DNA of 64,000 nucleotides from Chalara sp. BL73 (lineage: Eukaryota; Ascomycota; Leotiomycetes; Helotiales), in assembly GCA_918026815.1 (NCBI GenBank), contig CAKJVC010000012.1:62001-126000 (forward strand), given 5' to 3'. The notes below the pieces were generated by a model that saw only the letters and a list, made by a program, of their open reading frames with translations, ran no database searches and was not told the DNA's origin. Position 1 is the stretch's first letter. The number at the start of each line of letters is the position of its first letter. Shown here in pieces: positions 45,245 to 57,745 of the stretch. The position numbers and the translations under genes were made by a program.

Positions 45245-47953
45245 ATGTGGAGGAAATATGAAAGATAGTATAGTATGTAGCATACTTACGCCATACAACA
45301 TATTTAATATTCAGTCTTGTACGCAATTATGCTCTTGTAAATGGTTCGGCAGCATAAAAAGTGTATGGGCACTTCTAAATTTTCAACAAGTTAGAAATGG
45401 CCTTCGTACCTGATAATTTCCATCCACCATTAAATTTGATTATGTTAAAATAGGAATATGAGGTTAACATTCAAACATGCCAAGAAATAACATACATCCA
45501 ATCTTTGAGAGGGAAAAAAAGCAAACACGCACGGGACTGGCGAGGTGCCTGGGACCGAAAGTCTCCCCGTTCGTTCGCTCGATCATGATCTGTACAAAGC
45601 ACTAACCAGAGCAATTTCCAACCCAACTATGTCGTACTCGATCGATCAAAGTTTAAGGTCCGCCAATACAGCGAGCCTGGGCTATCGATGGCAGGGCGTC
45701 TCAGCTAGCCACATGAGTAGTGAGACATGCCGGTGCCTCCTCCGCAGCTAGAGGAGATGAAGCCAAGACATGCCCGAGATACGGCACAAGTTCTCGCCTC
45801 CTGATTGCATATTCTCCTGTTTGGCAGGAAGTCTGGCATAGGTTGTCTGTATGACGTGTTGGTTTTTTTTCGCTGCGGAGGTTTTTTTGAAGCATACGGC
45901 AGAGGTGTGGATCCGCTCCTCACGCATCGACCCTGCGCATTCTGGGAGAAAAGATGGAGGTGATGCGCGTGCGCGTGCGCTTGGTGAGATGCGTACACGA
46001 GAGGGGGAGGGGAGGGGAGGGGAGGGGAGGAAAAAGTTGGTCGAAGGAAGGGTATCCACGTAGCTCAGGACCAAAGCATTCGTTATGCTCATCTTGCAAA
46101 AACTTGGGTGCGGCTGGGCTTTTTTTTTCATGGCGCAAAACTGGGAAACTTAGCTGAGGAGGGCGTCGTCTATAGGTGCGGGCAGGGAAGCTACACTATT
46201 CTGACTTTTGGATCGCGGACACGTCTGTACGGGCGACGCGGTACTGCTATATTCGTTTATTCGAAGGCCGGGCTGGAGGGATGGTGTCCTGGGAGCTAGA
46301 ACGGGATTGGGACTGCACCATACGGGGTGGGTTTACATTCGAATCACTGGCGTTGTAGCAGCTGCTGCCTCTTGTCTGGGTTGTGGAGGACTTTCAAGGT
46401 ACATATCAAGGGACGAGACAGCCGTATAGAAAGTGGGAGGATGGTTATAGGTTGGTGCTGCAGGACCTTTTTGCGGGCCGTGGTGGATTATCCGCATCTA
46501 GCTTTAGGTGCATTATGTGAAGTGCAATACCATTTATGCGGCGGGTAATGCGGATGTAACACTTGGGTAGAAAGCTGGATGCCGTTGAGGGCTACGGCCC
46601 GAGAGAGATGGGTTGACTTGGCCGATGCATATCATCGCGGTCTGCAAGACATGCATGGCAGATGAGGGAATGAATTGATACAATGGGGGTAAGAGTTGGT
46701 GGAGATGGTTGATGAATGCAGCATATAACTATTTACAGTGACAATCTGAACCATCAAGATGCATAGAGCAGAAATATAGAGAGAATAGATTGACTATAAT
46801 TATTCTGCGCTACTTATAATGAAGGCGTTCGACAAATATACAGTAAACAACGCACAAAGAGGCTTGAGGCATGCAATGCAAAAAGTGAAATTGTTCTTAA
46901 TAAACAAAGCCAGGAAAGATGAACCTGGACACTATTTAAAAGGCAGATGCTGCAACAAACCCGAAATGGCTATGTATCGGAAGCCAGGACCATTCATGCT
47001 AGCATTACACCGTTTGAGGCGATGCAGGATCTCGATCCTTATATTCGAAAGGCTCTTGTGCCACCATGAAGAACCGAGGGGAGGGCACGACTTGGCTACG
47101 AAGCGAAAATTAGGACGGCGAGGTGATTACCTCGAGGACACGAAGCCGGGGAAGAAAAGTGCTCCGTGAATCTAACATGTTACGAAATAGTCGAGCGCTC
47201 TACAGCTTCGGTCTGTATCCGGTCTCCTCGGCCAGGGGCTTTTAAAGCTCTAACCTGAGCGACAGGTGGCAGAGCACCACCAGTTCGCGGTCAAACGCTC
47301 AAAGCCAACCCAGCACGGGATGTCCGAGATGTCGTCGAGATAAACCGTGATGATCAGCGCCTAGAACAGATCAGCTTCGACTCGGATGGGAGAAAAGGCT
47401 CGACAGGGCGCTTACCACACACGCACTTGCATCATGCCGGCACGAGCACCTGAAGATGAAAGGCAAAACTACATTTGAGCACCAGTTGGTCGTCCGTTGT
47501 CTTTGATGCGGACAATGCGTTGTTGCTTTCGAAACATAGAGCTGTCGTTCTCGTCCCTCCGGATGGGCAGTGTCACAATGCTCGGCGAAATCACGTGTGA
47601 CATGACAGGTCATCTTACCCGGCGATCATCCCGAGCACTGCAAATTTCTCGACGTGGCTGGGTTACTGTACCTCTTACTTTAAAAGCATCCTTCATCCTC
47701 AATGACTTTGCCCGTAGCTTTCTTTTACCTACGGCGCTATAGGTATTATACTTGAGTCAAGCAGCGGCTGAATATTACATCCACCAAGGACGTTCGCTAG
47801 TTCATGATCAGATTCTAATAAACATAGTATTGTGCTCTAATTTATACATGGACTACAAAGATAATACATCGCTTTTGTTCGTTGTTTCCTTCAAGGAAAT
47901 GCACAACTTCTATTGATATCGGTGAGTATCCATTGCGATATCATTAGTGGCCC
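45245..47953. other. 2.7 kb interval without a supported gene, containing a G-rich repeat
   Basis: Short open frames only, up to 127 codons, none family-like. At about 45999-46031 the plus strand carries a tandem GGGGA repeat of about seven units. The convergent flanks belong to the VMAT-like transporter and the rhodopsin-domain gene. Confidence 0.45.
45997..46031 (+). repeat. GGGGA tandem repeat (possible G-quadruplex tract)
   Basis: About seven GGGGA/GGGGAG units in a row on the plus strand, each with four or more guanines in a row, meet the simple sequence rule for a four-layer G-quadruplex. No coding frame supports it as protein. It lies about 750 bp downstream of the VMAT-like gene. Confidence 0.7.
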
Positions 47954-49558
47954 TTATACAGTTTCTAGAGGCAAATGTCGCTGCTGCTGTTGCTGTGATG
48001 GCTTTTGCTCGTTTCCCGCGTCGGTTCTACCCACCTCAGTTTTCCAGACGAGGCTCTTTTCGCTCGAATCAAGGCTGCCCCGGACTTCTCTTGTCTGATA
48101 TATTGTTTGTTCAACCTTGATGGTATTGGTCTCTCGAGCTTTGCTTCGCATATTGCTTAACTGGTGGCTACCACGTTCATCGCTGAGATAGTTCATATTG
48201 GAGCGATCTCTTGAGCTTGTGGTGGATAGGAATCCTGGCAGGATCTTTCCGATCAGTGGCTTCAGCGAGGGGAGGGAAGCACAGGCAATCGCAACGTTGA
48301 TCTCAATACCGGACCAGATGGCAGCGTTAACGCCCTCCACTAGAAAAAGTTAGTATTGTTTCTCCCGTATGTGTAAGACGATGTCATACAAGCTGTATCT
48401 GTCGCAACTGAGATTTCGTACAATGCTTTGAGTCTAATGACACTGGTGACACAAACGCTGCAAAGAATTAGTACATGAGCTTGAGCCTGTAACATCCGCA
48501 CTTACAAGGCGCCAAAGCCAAACACAAACATTAGCCCAATCTTCTGTCTCTTCGGCAGCTGGAGCTGTTTTAAAAGTGGCATAGGGATAGCAAATATCAT
48601 AATGTCGGTGGTGATATTGAGCGCAGCGTTGCTAAACCAGAACGCCAGTTTATTCATGCAACTACCTTTGGGCGACAGATCCCAGAAGTGTGATACAGGC
48701 ATGCACACTACACAAGGGAGTTAGTTTTGCCCGACAAGTAAGAATTCCCTCCCGCAAGTTGCTTACTGCAAGCTGATCCAATGACAGTCCATAGACCATA
48801 CACAACAAGGATACCAAGCATGATTTTACATAGCTTCACCACCTTCTCTTGTGTGAAGATGCGCATGTATTGGCAGATTATAGATAGCTTCGAGAATGTC
48901 AAGGCCAAATTGTACACTGGAATAGTAGCCCAAAGACACTGGAGACATGTTAGCGCAACTACGTTCTCTATTGCACTGTGTTATTCAACCGACCTGGAGG
49001 AATTTCGTCAGATGCTCCTGTGGCATAGACGCGAATGGCGACCCGAGACCATACTTTATTTCTACAAAAGAGTCAGCTTATGGTTGTTTAGGCCCCAAAG
49101 TCGAGCCCGAAGGCGCTTACGCATGAAAACAACAACCGCAAAACCAATGGAGGAGAACTACACATCGAATTAGCAACATAATCACTACAGCCATTACTAG
49201 CCACTTATGGGCCGTTTGAAGTCTCAGGGACATGGTCATAAGAGATGAAAGGCTCTACTCTTCGACGGCTCCTATCTGAGTTTTTGCCAGCAGGGAACTG
49301 TTCTACTTACCATAGACGCTAACATAAGATAATCATCTGCTCCTGCATTCTTGAGCATTACCACTCGAGTACATATTCGAAGTGAGACGACAATGAAAGC
49401 TATACTCGTGAAGAGTAGGGTGGTGATGACAACCTATGTTGCACTGCTGTTAGTCTTTGTTCGTCTGAAGCCTTTGATGCTTTGCAAATTTTACGGATTT
49501 TGCTCGAAATCCTCCAGGAGAGCAAACATACCGGCACAGCCGCTGGAGCAAACCCCAT
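47954..49558 (-). CDS. Fungal rhodopsin-domain integral membrane protein (Pth11-like group without CFEM)
   Basis: Seven-helix plasma-membrane protein of the fungal rhodopsin family, some of which act as receptors. The model is complement(join(47954..48339,48390..48457,48506..48707,48767..48938,48994..49061,49121..49157,49311..49433,49532..49558)), 360 aa. Eight exons all agree in phase. Short extracellular N-terminus MGFAPAAVP, then TLLFTSIAFIVVSLRICTR and the signature GADDYLMLASM. The family block YNLALTFSKLSIICQYMRIF, CMPVSHFWD and GSCMNKLAFWFSNAALNITTDI follows, then IEINVAIACASLPSLKPLI as the last helix. The ~90-residue cytosolic tail ends in a Gln repeat (QQQQQRH). No CFEM domain. Ligand unknown. 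Confidence 0.9.
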
Positions 49559-51908
49559 CGCAAGAGGAAATACTGTTGACGATCGATCTTACGCAGATTG
49601 ACCAGTGCAAGGAATGAATGAATAGATCTCTCTCCTGGTTAACATAGGGTTATGATCTGGTTGATCGATTCAAGTGGAGTTCTTCTCACTTAAGATCTCT
49701 TGCTCATTGCTTTCAGCATCCCGGAAAGTGTCCCAAGAAGAGAAATGATCCTCAATCGGGTTGTCACCGACCGTGTGGTTCCCAGATTCAGGAACGGATA
49801 GAGCAGAAGTGTAAGGGTTCATTCCGCCTCCCTGCCCCAAACGCAGGATCAAGGGGTGCCACAGAACACGGGGGTCAATTCAACCCAACTGGGACGCCGC
49901 TGACTCAAAGATGACATTTCTTCAGCCCATGCCAAGTCTCATATGGTGTGACCTTGTGTTGCACAAATGCAATCACCTTGGCTCTTCATACGTCAAAATG
50001 CCATCTGATTAGAGAAAAGCTGCACAATTTACAAAAGCTGCACAATCTTTGAGGACGTTTGTTCTAGTATATCCTAGTAGGTCAAGGGTATTGTAGGATT
50101 GCCTGCCTATAATCAATGCGAAATGCAGTCCAAGTGGAGGTGCGGCCATCATCACAAATCCTGCCGTATTGGGGCATTTGCACTATTTGTCAGGTTCCAA
50201 ATTATCAGAGGTTTCAAAGTCAGCCTATTCTTGTTTCTAGCCTGAGCCTTGAATTCATTGTGAATGTTTTTGGTTTGAACTTTGCAATCTGATGAAACTC
50301 CGCGCTCCAGGTGCCAATGCAAATCTTAGATCAATAGTGCGGGAGTTGCATGAGCTTAACTATTGTGCCAAATTAGCTTCATATTCATTAATCCTACGGA
50401 TTGCACTACAGGTTATCAAGTATTGTAGCTTCGTCACCCCAGACCCGGTTTCTTCCCTAATGCAGCGTACAATGAATGTCTCATCAGTACATAAGTAGTT
50501 GGTTTCCGGGAATTGTTGCAGTGCTTCCTAGCGAATCAACTTTCACCTAGGGTAACCCTGCCATGTCAATACTTCTTATACGTAGGCCTGGTCAGTGCTG
50601 CTTGGCTAGAAGATGAGTTGAAGCAAGGATGCTGTCGCTTCTGGTTCGCCAGTCTTTTGCTAAAGAACACTACAGAAGGCGGATGTCTAAGCGTCCCGCC
50701 CCCCGTAGACGTTTTTCTCGTGCCGTGTTTTCCCCTCAGAAAATTTCGCTTGCGAAGTGCTTGCCCCAGCAGGGGGAATCTATCGTAAGTACAGTAGTGG
50801 AACTGATAATGCAATTTCCATTGTGGCTTCACATGGGAGCAACACGGAAGCAATCAAGGAACAAAGACATAAAGCGAAGGATCAAGTTCAAGCATCGTTT
50901 CGCTTGGAGTGAACCCATTAGATGAGCAGCAATGCAGAGTTACATTACTTCGGCCAAGATCAGAAAAACTCGTTCGCAAGTACGTATAGCTCAAGCGAGT
51001 CCTGCATTGTACTTCCTATCGTATACAGAACCGTGTTGTAATTCGTTCTTTCTACTTAAAGTTTATTTAGTGGGTTGAGTGGGCGCCGCCGCCTTGGATG
51101 GTTATTATCATGAGTGGTCAATTGTCCTGGCAAGAAGAATATTTCCCGAACACGTGCTGCAGACCGCTTAGCTTTCCTTGGTGCTGTATACTCGTCAAAA
51201 CAACCCCCTTTGCGCTTACTATAATTTATTGTCAGCAACATGTGTAGTTGTCCATTCTATCGCATACGTAGCAAGCCTCTAGATATGGACCGACACAGCT
51301 GAACGTTGAGGAGGCAGGGCTCTACGTCTTGCGAACAGTTGATGGAGCTATTTCTAGTTCCAGTTGAAGATCTTTGCCTATCATGGCCCAAAAAAAACCT
51401 CCCCTTGTCGTCTACGGAACTACAAGGGATAGTTAAGCGATTTGGATGGGGAAGTCACCCCTTGTTGCGAGTAAGGTTTTATCTAGGGTGCAAGTGCATT
51501 TCCTCGTTCTGTATCGTCGCCAGGCTTTTCATCCATGATGAAACGGCCTGCATACTATTATTACCTCGTGCTTCCAGAATCCTTCCGGTGAGATATTGTT
51601 ATTTGAACGGTCCAGGGCACTACCCGAGACTCGTAAACTATGCGATTTCTGGCAAAACGTCCTTCCATAAAAAACGGCCTCAGGCTGATGCGTAGAAGCT
51701 CCACTTTGGCAGAAAAATCAGCAGAATCTGGTCTTCAACAGAGGTGGCTCACAGCGCGTTGGGTTCAAGTGTCTAGTAGATGACCTTCGAGAGGTTTCAT
51801 TAAGAGTGATTGAACTATATATGCTAAGCATTCTATGCAACTTTCCAAGAAAGTAAAATATAAATTACTTGATTTTCAATTGTGCCGCTAAATGCAATAA
51901 GATGCCTA
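49559..51908. other. 2.35 kb interval without a supported gene
   Basis: AT-rich in places. A minus-strand frame at 49670..49852, ending about 110 bp upstream of the rhodopsin-domain start, reads like protein (NPYTSALSVPESGNHTV). It has no match I recognise and may be a remnant. Other open frames (up to 129 codons) look random. Confidence 0.4.
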
Positions 51909-53876
51909 TCATTTGCCAGAGAACAGTTCTTCATCCTTTTCTGCAGGTGCATCTATGTGCCTGTTGAACTCCTTCACTGGGTCTACAAGGAATACGGCCA
52001 CTATGCAGAGATCCGGTTAGCTGATGTGATTCATGCGCAAGAAGAGAATTGCCCTTGTAATGGTTCAAGTAAAATATGCAAGAAGGTGGCGAGCAAGAAA
52101 ACTTACAAGCAGCAGCAATGACTGTGAAGCATCCAGCAGAAATCCAAACAAAACGGAATCCAATACTATATGCCTCAAACAAGCCGCCAGCCCCCGCACC
52201 AATGATCTGAGGCGTAATATCTGGAACTAGTAGTAGCGCAGATTGATTATTCGAGGCTAAGGCGCCGATCAAGGACGGAAGCGATGACTGTGGAAGACCC
52301 AGTGGCAAGACCGCCTCTGCGATTTTTGTACCAAGGTTCGCAGTGAACTTAGCGGTGAAAATTGCGTTGTCTAAGAGAAGTATTAGAAATTTGTATATCG
52401 GCGGGAATTATCAACTTACAAATTGCAAGGCCGATAGATCCTCCCAAAGAACGAACTGAAATCATGAGACCACTGGTTATGGCAATCAACTCCGCCGGCG
52501 TACTGAATTGAGCTACAGACAGCAAAGCGCAGAGTGCTACTCCCAGACCGATACCTAAGAACACAGGATAGCCCCAGACCGCCTTGGAAGAACCAGTAGT
52601 GGCCGTTGCCATACAAATGAAGAAGATAATCATCGACACGAATGCGACCACAGTAGGAATCTTGATCTTTTTTGTTGCTGCACAAATTGCTCCTCCCACA
52701 ATGGCTGCGATGGCATACACGATGAAGTTGATCCCATAGCGAGTGCCAGCTATGAGCGGATCGTGATCGTATAGCACCGTGGCCTCAAAGGCGAAATAGT
52801 TGTTCGCGGCGAAGAAGACCAAGCCTTCCACGAACACGCAGATAAGTGCAATAACGAAGTTCCATCCTTGAGAGAACAGCCCATGATGGAACATGCCATC
52901 GGTTTTGAACCACGTTTCATATACTGCCAGACCCGCGATTAACGCAACACCAATTAAGAAAGTTGCAAGAATATGAACGTCGGTCCATTGGTAGGGGTTT
53001 TGAGACCAGGAAAGGGCAATGCAGAACAGGACAAGACCAGATGCAAGGAGGAAGTATCCGATCCAGTCGAGCTTCTTCAGCTTCTCGCCAGTTGTCAAGC
53101 CCAGCTGTGTAGGTCGTGGTGGTGGGTTGTAGAGCACCAAGCAGAGAGCAGTGGCAAGTGCATAGAATGCAGTGGACATGTACCAGTAGTTTCGGAATCC
53201 CTCGTGGTTGTCGTGTCGTGCCATGGCGCCCCCAATGACCAGTGCCAGCAGGCCTCCCAAGGATGCCGCTACATTGACTGTTGCTTGTGCAAAAGGTCTA
53301 TCTTTGCGTGGTAGGACCTCCGAAACAACTGCATGTAGAAGCGGTTGGGCACCATATGATAGCCCATTGATACACATTCCCGCGATCGCCATGTTCATTG
53401 AATTTGCACGAGCAACGATAATTGAGCCCACGACACCCATAAAGGTCAGGATAATAAGAAACCATCTTCTGCCCCAATAGTCTGCTGCTTGTGAGACCGG
53501 TGGACTCAGAACAACAGTGAAGATTGTGACTGATGAAGTCAACCATACGCTATCCTCAGAGTTTCCGAGCACGATACTAATATCTTGTGCACGCTATATC
53601 ATGTTTAGCATTTTGCAGTGTTGAGGAGACAAAACTTACAGCTCCTGCTCCAACGACGTTGATGAGTTGAGCAACGTAGATCAAGCAGACCGCAAAGACT
53701 GTGAGATAGGTCTTAAGATGTACTTTGGCAATAGGCCCTTCTGTATCTTCGATGCCCGCCGATGGATCTTGTGTAGGCTTTTCTGCCTCAGACTTCTCTG
53801 TCCCGGACCTCGAAGATATGGCTCTCTCATCCTGAGGCTGCTGATTCTCCGTCACCTGAGGGCTCACTTTCTCCAT
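51909..53876 (-). CDS. Tri12-family MFS transporter (siderophore/toxin-efflux-like, 14 spans)
   Basis: Plasma-membrane MFS protein related to the trichothecene efflux pump Tri12 and siderophore transporters. The model is complement(join(51909..52000,52107..52370,52420..53593,53640..53876)), 588 aa, the expected length for 14 spans. A hydrophilic, charged N-terminus of about 55 residues precedes TYLTVFAVCLIYVAQLINVV. Typical blocks are EDSVWLTSSVTIF, SDxxGRR-like QAADYWGRRWFLI, NGLSYGAQPLLHAVVSEVLPRK-like segment 5, and ITSGLMISVRSLGGSIG. A long loop-rich middle has WTDVHILATFLIG. The last exon ends FNRHIDAPAEKDEELFSGK. It is head to head with an FAD monooxygenase, a pairing seen in catabolic or detoxification modules; the substrate cannot be read from sequence. 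Confidence 0.92.
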
Positions 53877-55206
53877 TTCGAATGATTATAACGGTAGGCT
53901 AAGAAGAAATAGCACAAAGATCGAAAAAATTGACCTCAGACCCGAAGCTAGAAAAGTACCACTCGGCTCGGAAAAAGAGAAAAAAAAAGTAAAACGTGGG
54001 ATAACAATGAGGGAAAACGTGGTGACCAGGACTGTTTACATAAATTTCATGCATAGACTATTTGCATTCTTTGTCTAGAGGAAGGGGACTTCTCCGGGCC
54101 AACCCTATCTTTTTTGGAAAACCCTGGATTATTGGGAAAACCTCGAATCCAACAAGATGTGGGCCAATTAATGTCAGAAGCTCCTAGCATGATTTGATAC
54201 CATTTCAGATCGTTCTATTCCCCCGTTCAAGGGTAGCTCACGCTATTGATGTAGCGAACTCTCCCAGACGAGGTCTCGACCGGCATGGTTACCCTCCGAG
54301 CCCCGCCTGTTTGCTTTTTCCAGTGCCGTTTTCCATCTGATAGCCGTCCACAGGGGGCAAGACTATGGAGAGCGTCTATTTGATCGTTTATAGGAAGGAT
54401 GCAGCCACAGGTTCCGTTAATCAAGACAAGAAGCATGGCAGGCTGCCGGCTTCAACACCCAGTCATGCAAGACGAAATAGCCATTTCTTCATTCTGGACT
54501 AGGGTCTGCTATACGCCTAAGAGCCACGTTGTTCAGGTTCTACGTACAAAGTAATACGTAACCTCGAAAGACTTAGACAGCTTGGCCATCAGGGACCCAA
54601 GCATGGGTATAAGCGTACGGGGAACAATCGGCTACTGGACCTTGAATGTTTCACAGGAAGTTGAAAGAAGATTTCTGGGCCAACTTGGCGAATGCGGGTG
54701 CACTACTGTATAGCAATTGTGACTGGGAACACCCCAAGCCTGTGGGACCCGCCAATGCCCCTCCAGCGTCCCTTCAGGGGGCGGAAGATCCCTGAGCTTC
54801 TTTTCAAGTTTAGCGTTGGCTGGGCTCGGCTCTAGCGAGTGATGACCTGGGGACTTGGTGATTTGGCGGTGATACATCCTCATCGGGGTTTGCTTCTGCT
54901 GGAAATGCTGCAATACTACCCTAATCTGCAGCCTGAAAACAACTCGTCCTGGTCAGACCATTATGTCGCATAGCTCGGCTTATCCATCCGTCTTCGAGAT
55001 GGCTTCCAATGAGTCTCCGCTTCCAACCAGAAACGTCCCAACTTGTTGTTCCAAATATTACATCCTTGCTGCTGCAGAATGGCGAGTGTATGCTGTGTCG
55101 GTCTTCGCTACTGAAAGAATCCGAGCTACGTGGAAGATCTATTTCCTTTTTCTCTTGTCCTGACATCAGGTATTGAAGCCTCTTTCGACGTCTGCTGTCC
55201 CTCAAT
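53877..55206. promoter_or_regulatory. Divergent region between the Tri12-type transporter and the FAD monooxygenase
   Basis: 1.33 kb with no gene supported. An A-rich tract sits at about 53970-53990 close to the transporter start. No recognisable regulator-binding inverted repeat stood out. Confidence 0.4.
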
Positions 55207-56816
55207 ATGCTTCCAGCAGAAGCCGTTCCGTTGAATATTCTAATCGTGGGTGCTGGAATCGCGGGGTTTTCTGCCGCTATCGCATGTCGACGAGCTGGCC
55301 ATAATGTCGAGATATATGAGCGCTCATCATTGAATAATGAGCTAGGCGCTGCTATTCATGTTTGTCCAAATGCAACCCGAGGATTGCTTGCATGGGGACT
55401 TGACCCCGTCAAATCCAGGTTCGTAAATTGCAAACGTAGCTTCAGAGCACATGCGTCTTCTATGGTGAAATTCCATGAAGCGGATGATTCTTATATCACA
55501 GAGAAGTTTGGCGCACCTTGGTATTTTGCTCATCGGGTGGATTTGCATGAAGCCCTCAAGGAATTGGCTATTAGAGCTGAAGGGGAAGGAAAACCTGTGG
55601 TGGTGCATCTGAAATCTCAAGTGATACACTATGTAAATACATAATACCACGTAGATACCTCAGCATCAGCTAATAGTTCCAGGATACAGAAGCTGGCACG
55701 ATCTATTTTGCAAACGGGGAATCAGCTACTGGCGACTTGATCATCGCCGCAGATGGTGTACATTCAGGCGCCGTCGAAGCTATTCTCGGAGCTCCCAATC
55801 CTGCACTCCCTACCACGAACTACAATTTCGCATATAGGTTCTTGATTCCATCCTCTGAGATCGCTGCAGACCCGGAAACGGCACATTTCACAGAAAACGA
55901 TGACGGGCGGATGAAGTTTGTTGTCGCAGAAGGGAGGAGATTGGTTTGGTATCCATGTCGGAAGTACGTCCGTATTTATGCAAGATGATATAGCTAGAAA
56001 TACTGACTAATCATTCTAGCAACGAAATACATAACTTCGTTGCCATATTTCACAGCGATGAAATCGTAGACCACGAAGACTGGCAGACTCCCGTGAATGC
56101 ATCAGCATTATTGAAAACATATTCTGATTTCCATCCTTCTGTGCTCGCTGTATTACGGTATTTGCCCCAAACTCCCCGCGGCCAACCAGAGCTAACTCAA
56201 CTTCTGTCTAGAAAAGCAACGAACATAAAGCAATGGCCCCTCCTGTTTCGAGCTCCAATCCCAACTTGGCATAAAGGTAAATTAGTTTTGAGCGGAGACG
56301 CGGCTCACCCGATGTTGCCTCGTAAGCCCTCACACAAATATATCCCTACTCTGGATTTTGTCTAATATCAATGCAGACCAAGGCCAAGGAGGCGCTCAAG
56401 CCATCGAAGATGCCGTCGCCTTAGGCATCGTTCTAACCAATTACACGCCAGACACTATCGGTCGACGATTAGAGCTCTATGAAGAAATACGAAGGAAACG
56501 AGCGAGTGTTATGACGGTCTTCAGTAACGCGGGACAGGAAGAGCCCGAGAAGATACATGCTGAGGCTGCAAAATTCATGCCAGTGGAGGAGGTGCCAAGT
56601 AAGTGGCTTGCTTGTTATATTTTGAGGCGATGGAGTAAATGCAGGATAGTTGCTAATTAGTGATGGTGAACAGAAACACCGGAGGACTTCTTTAAGTACA
56701 ACTTTGGATATGATGTTGTGAGGCACTCTACGCAGGCGATGAAGGCGGAATTCCCTGGCTGGGAGCTTCCTGGGACGTTCTTTGAGAAGGAACCTGGAGC
56801 TGGTGTTTATCCTTGA
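55207..56816 (+). CDS. FAD-dependent monooxygenase, salicylate-hydroxylase-like
   Basis: Class A flavoprotein aromatic hydroxylase family, using NAD(P)H and O2; substrate unknown. The model is join(55207..55632,55683..55963,56020..56157,56212..56321,56377..56598,56674..56816), 439 aa. All five short introns close in frame. The N-terminal Rossmann motif is ILIVGAGIAGFSAAIACRRAG (GAGIAG at residues 15-20), ending at acidic E36 in YERSS. The second FAD motif is LIIAADGVHS (DG-type), and the third is LVLSGDAAHPMLPHQGQGGAQ, the conserved GD motif contacting the ribityl chain. The C-terminus lacks a membrane anchor. It is divergent from a Tri12-type MFS gene, so a small two-gene degradation or export unit is plausible but unproven. 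Confidence 0.92.
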
Positions 56817-57358
56817 TATGAACAACATTTCCTCCGGATATTCATCTCTTGGAAGCCACTTGTATAAAGCGTGTTGCTAAAAGTGCTTGAAGATTATGTA
56901 CAGCAAAACAAATAGAAACTCCTAGTTCGTGCTCTGGAATTGGTCTCCGCTCCACCTCCTATCCCGTTACCCAATCGCGAGTGCAGTCTATATTTTCTCA
57001 TGTCCAGTCTCTATAGGTCAGACAAATTATCGCCTTGCCAGCAGGCAGGACATTCAGTGTCGTTCCACACTTCTAATCACGAAAGAGATCCACCAGCATA
57101 CTTTCATAATCGGACTACCCAGATATGATAAGTCAACCAAAAGCACATTATCCAGCAAACGGGACGCAAAGCAAAGGCATCGACATACCAGCCATGGGCT
57201 GAGCGAGAAGCATTCAAAGGAAGCCGCTCGCTCACCCCATCCTACCTGTCCTGCGGTCCGATCCCCTTGTGTATCCTAGCAGCGCAGCAAATTCCCTAAG
57301 CATGTCATGCGGTGCGGTAATTAAGCCACCAAGGCGTCGTTAGGCTCACCGTACAACA
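56817..57358. other. Intergenic region downstream of the FAD monooxygenase
   Basis: About 540 bp containing the 3' flanks of two convergent genes. A 116-codon plus-strand frame (56929..57279) has no family resemblance. Confidence 0.4.
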
Positions 57359-57745
57359 TCACTTCCTCGGTGCGCGAAGTTGACGCGCTAGTCGGCGTGT
57401 CGACCGGATCTTTTTTTTGTACCTGGTCAGAAAAGTTGGGATAGCAAGCTGGATGTTCATGGATTTGGGTGAGGGGTGTGAGATCGGTGCTTGTGGAGGG
57501 AACATACATGTTGAGCTCGAAGAACTTGCTGTGCGTTTGGCACCGGAAGTTCTTGTACCTATGACGGAACGGCGATCGACCTTTTAGTTGCGCTGTGTGT
57601 GTGTGTTGGGCATCGAGCTTGAGATGGGGGAGATGGCGTACAAATTCGACTTCTTGTAGTCGGCGTCAATCACGCCTTGCTTGGTGGCCTCTTTGAATGT
57701 GGAGCCTCCATCTGGAGCGCTGAGATTAATAAAGTACCGTTCCAT
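57359..57745 (-). CDS. Small basic predicted protein, 5' end unresolved
   Basis: I do not recognise this protein. The model is complement(join(57359..57422,57508..57558,57642..57745)), 72 aa from MERYFINLSAPDGG. Two introns (83 and 85 bp) have consensus donors (GTACGC, GTATGT), and both junctions fall between matching YK-type residues: DADYKKSNLYKNFRC, then FFELNMYKKKIRS. The C-terminus is strongly basic (RSTRRLARQLRAPRK). The frame stays open upstream to about 57780. Further upstream, at 57958, an ATG opens MDPVFCCSQAEPYKPVV with a coding look. That could be a 5' exon, but I found no donor I trust. The true protein may be longer, or the locus may be decaying. Confidence 0.5.

Noticed and set aside
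46819..47169. 116-codon basic plus-strand frame
   Set aside because: Random-looking composition, no splice partners, no domain.
49670..49852. Minus-strand frame just upstream of the rhodopsin-domain gene
   Set aside because: Some coding look, but it cannot be joined to the gene in phase and has no family match.
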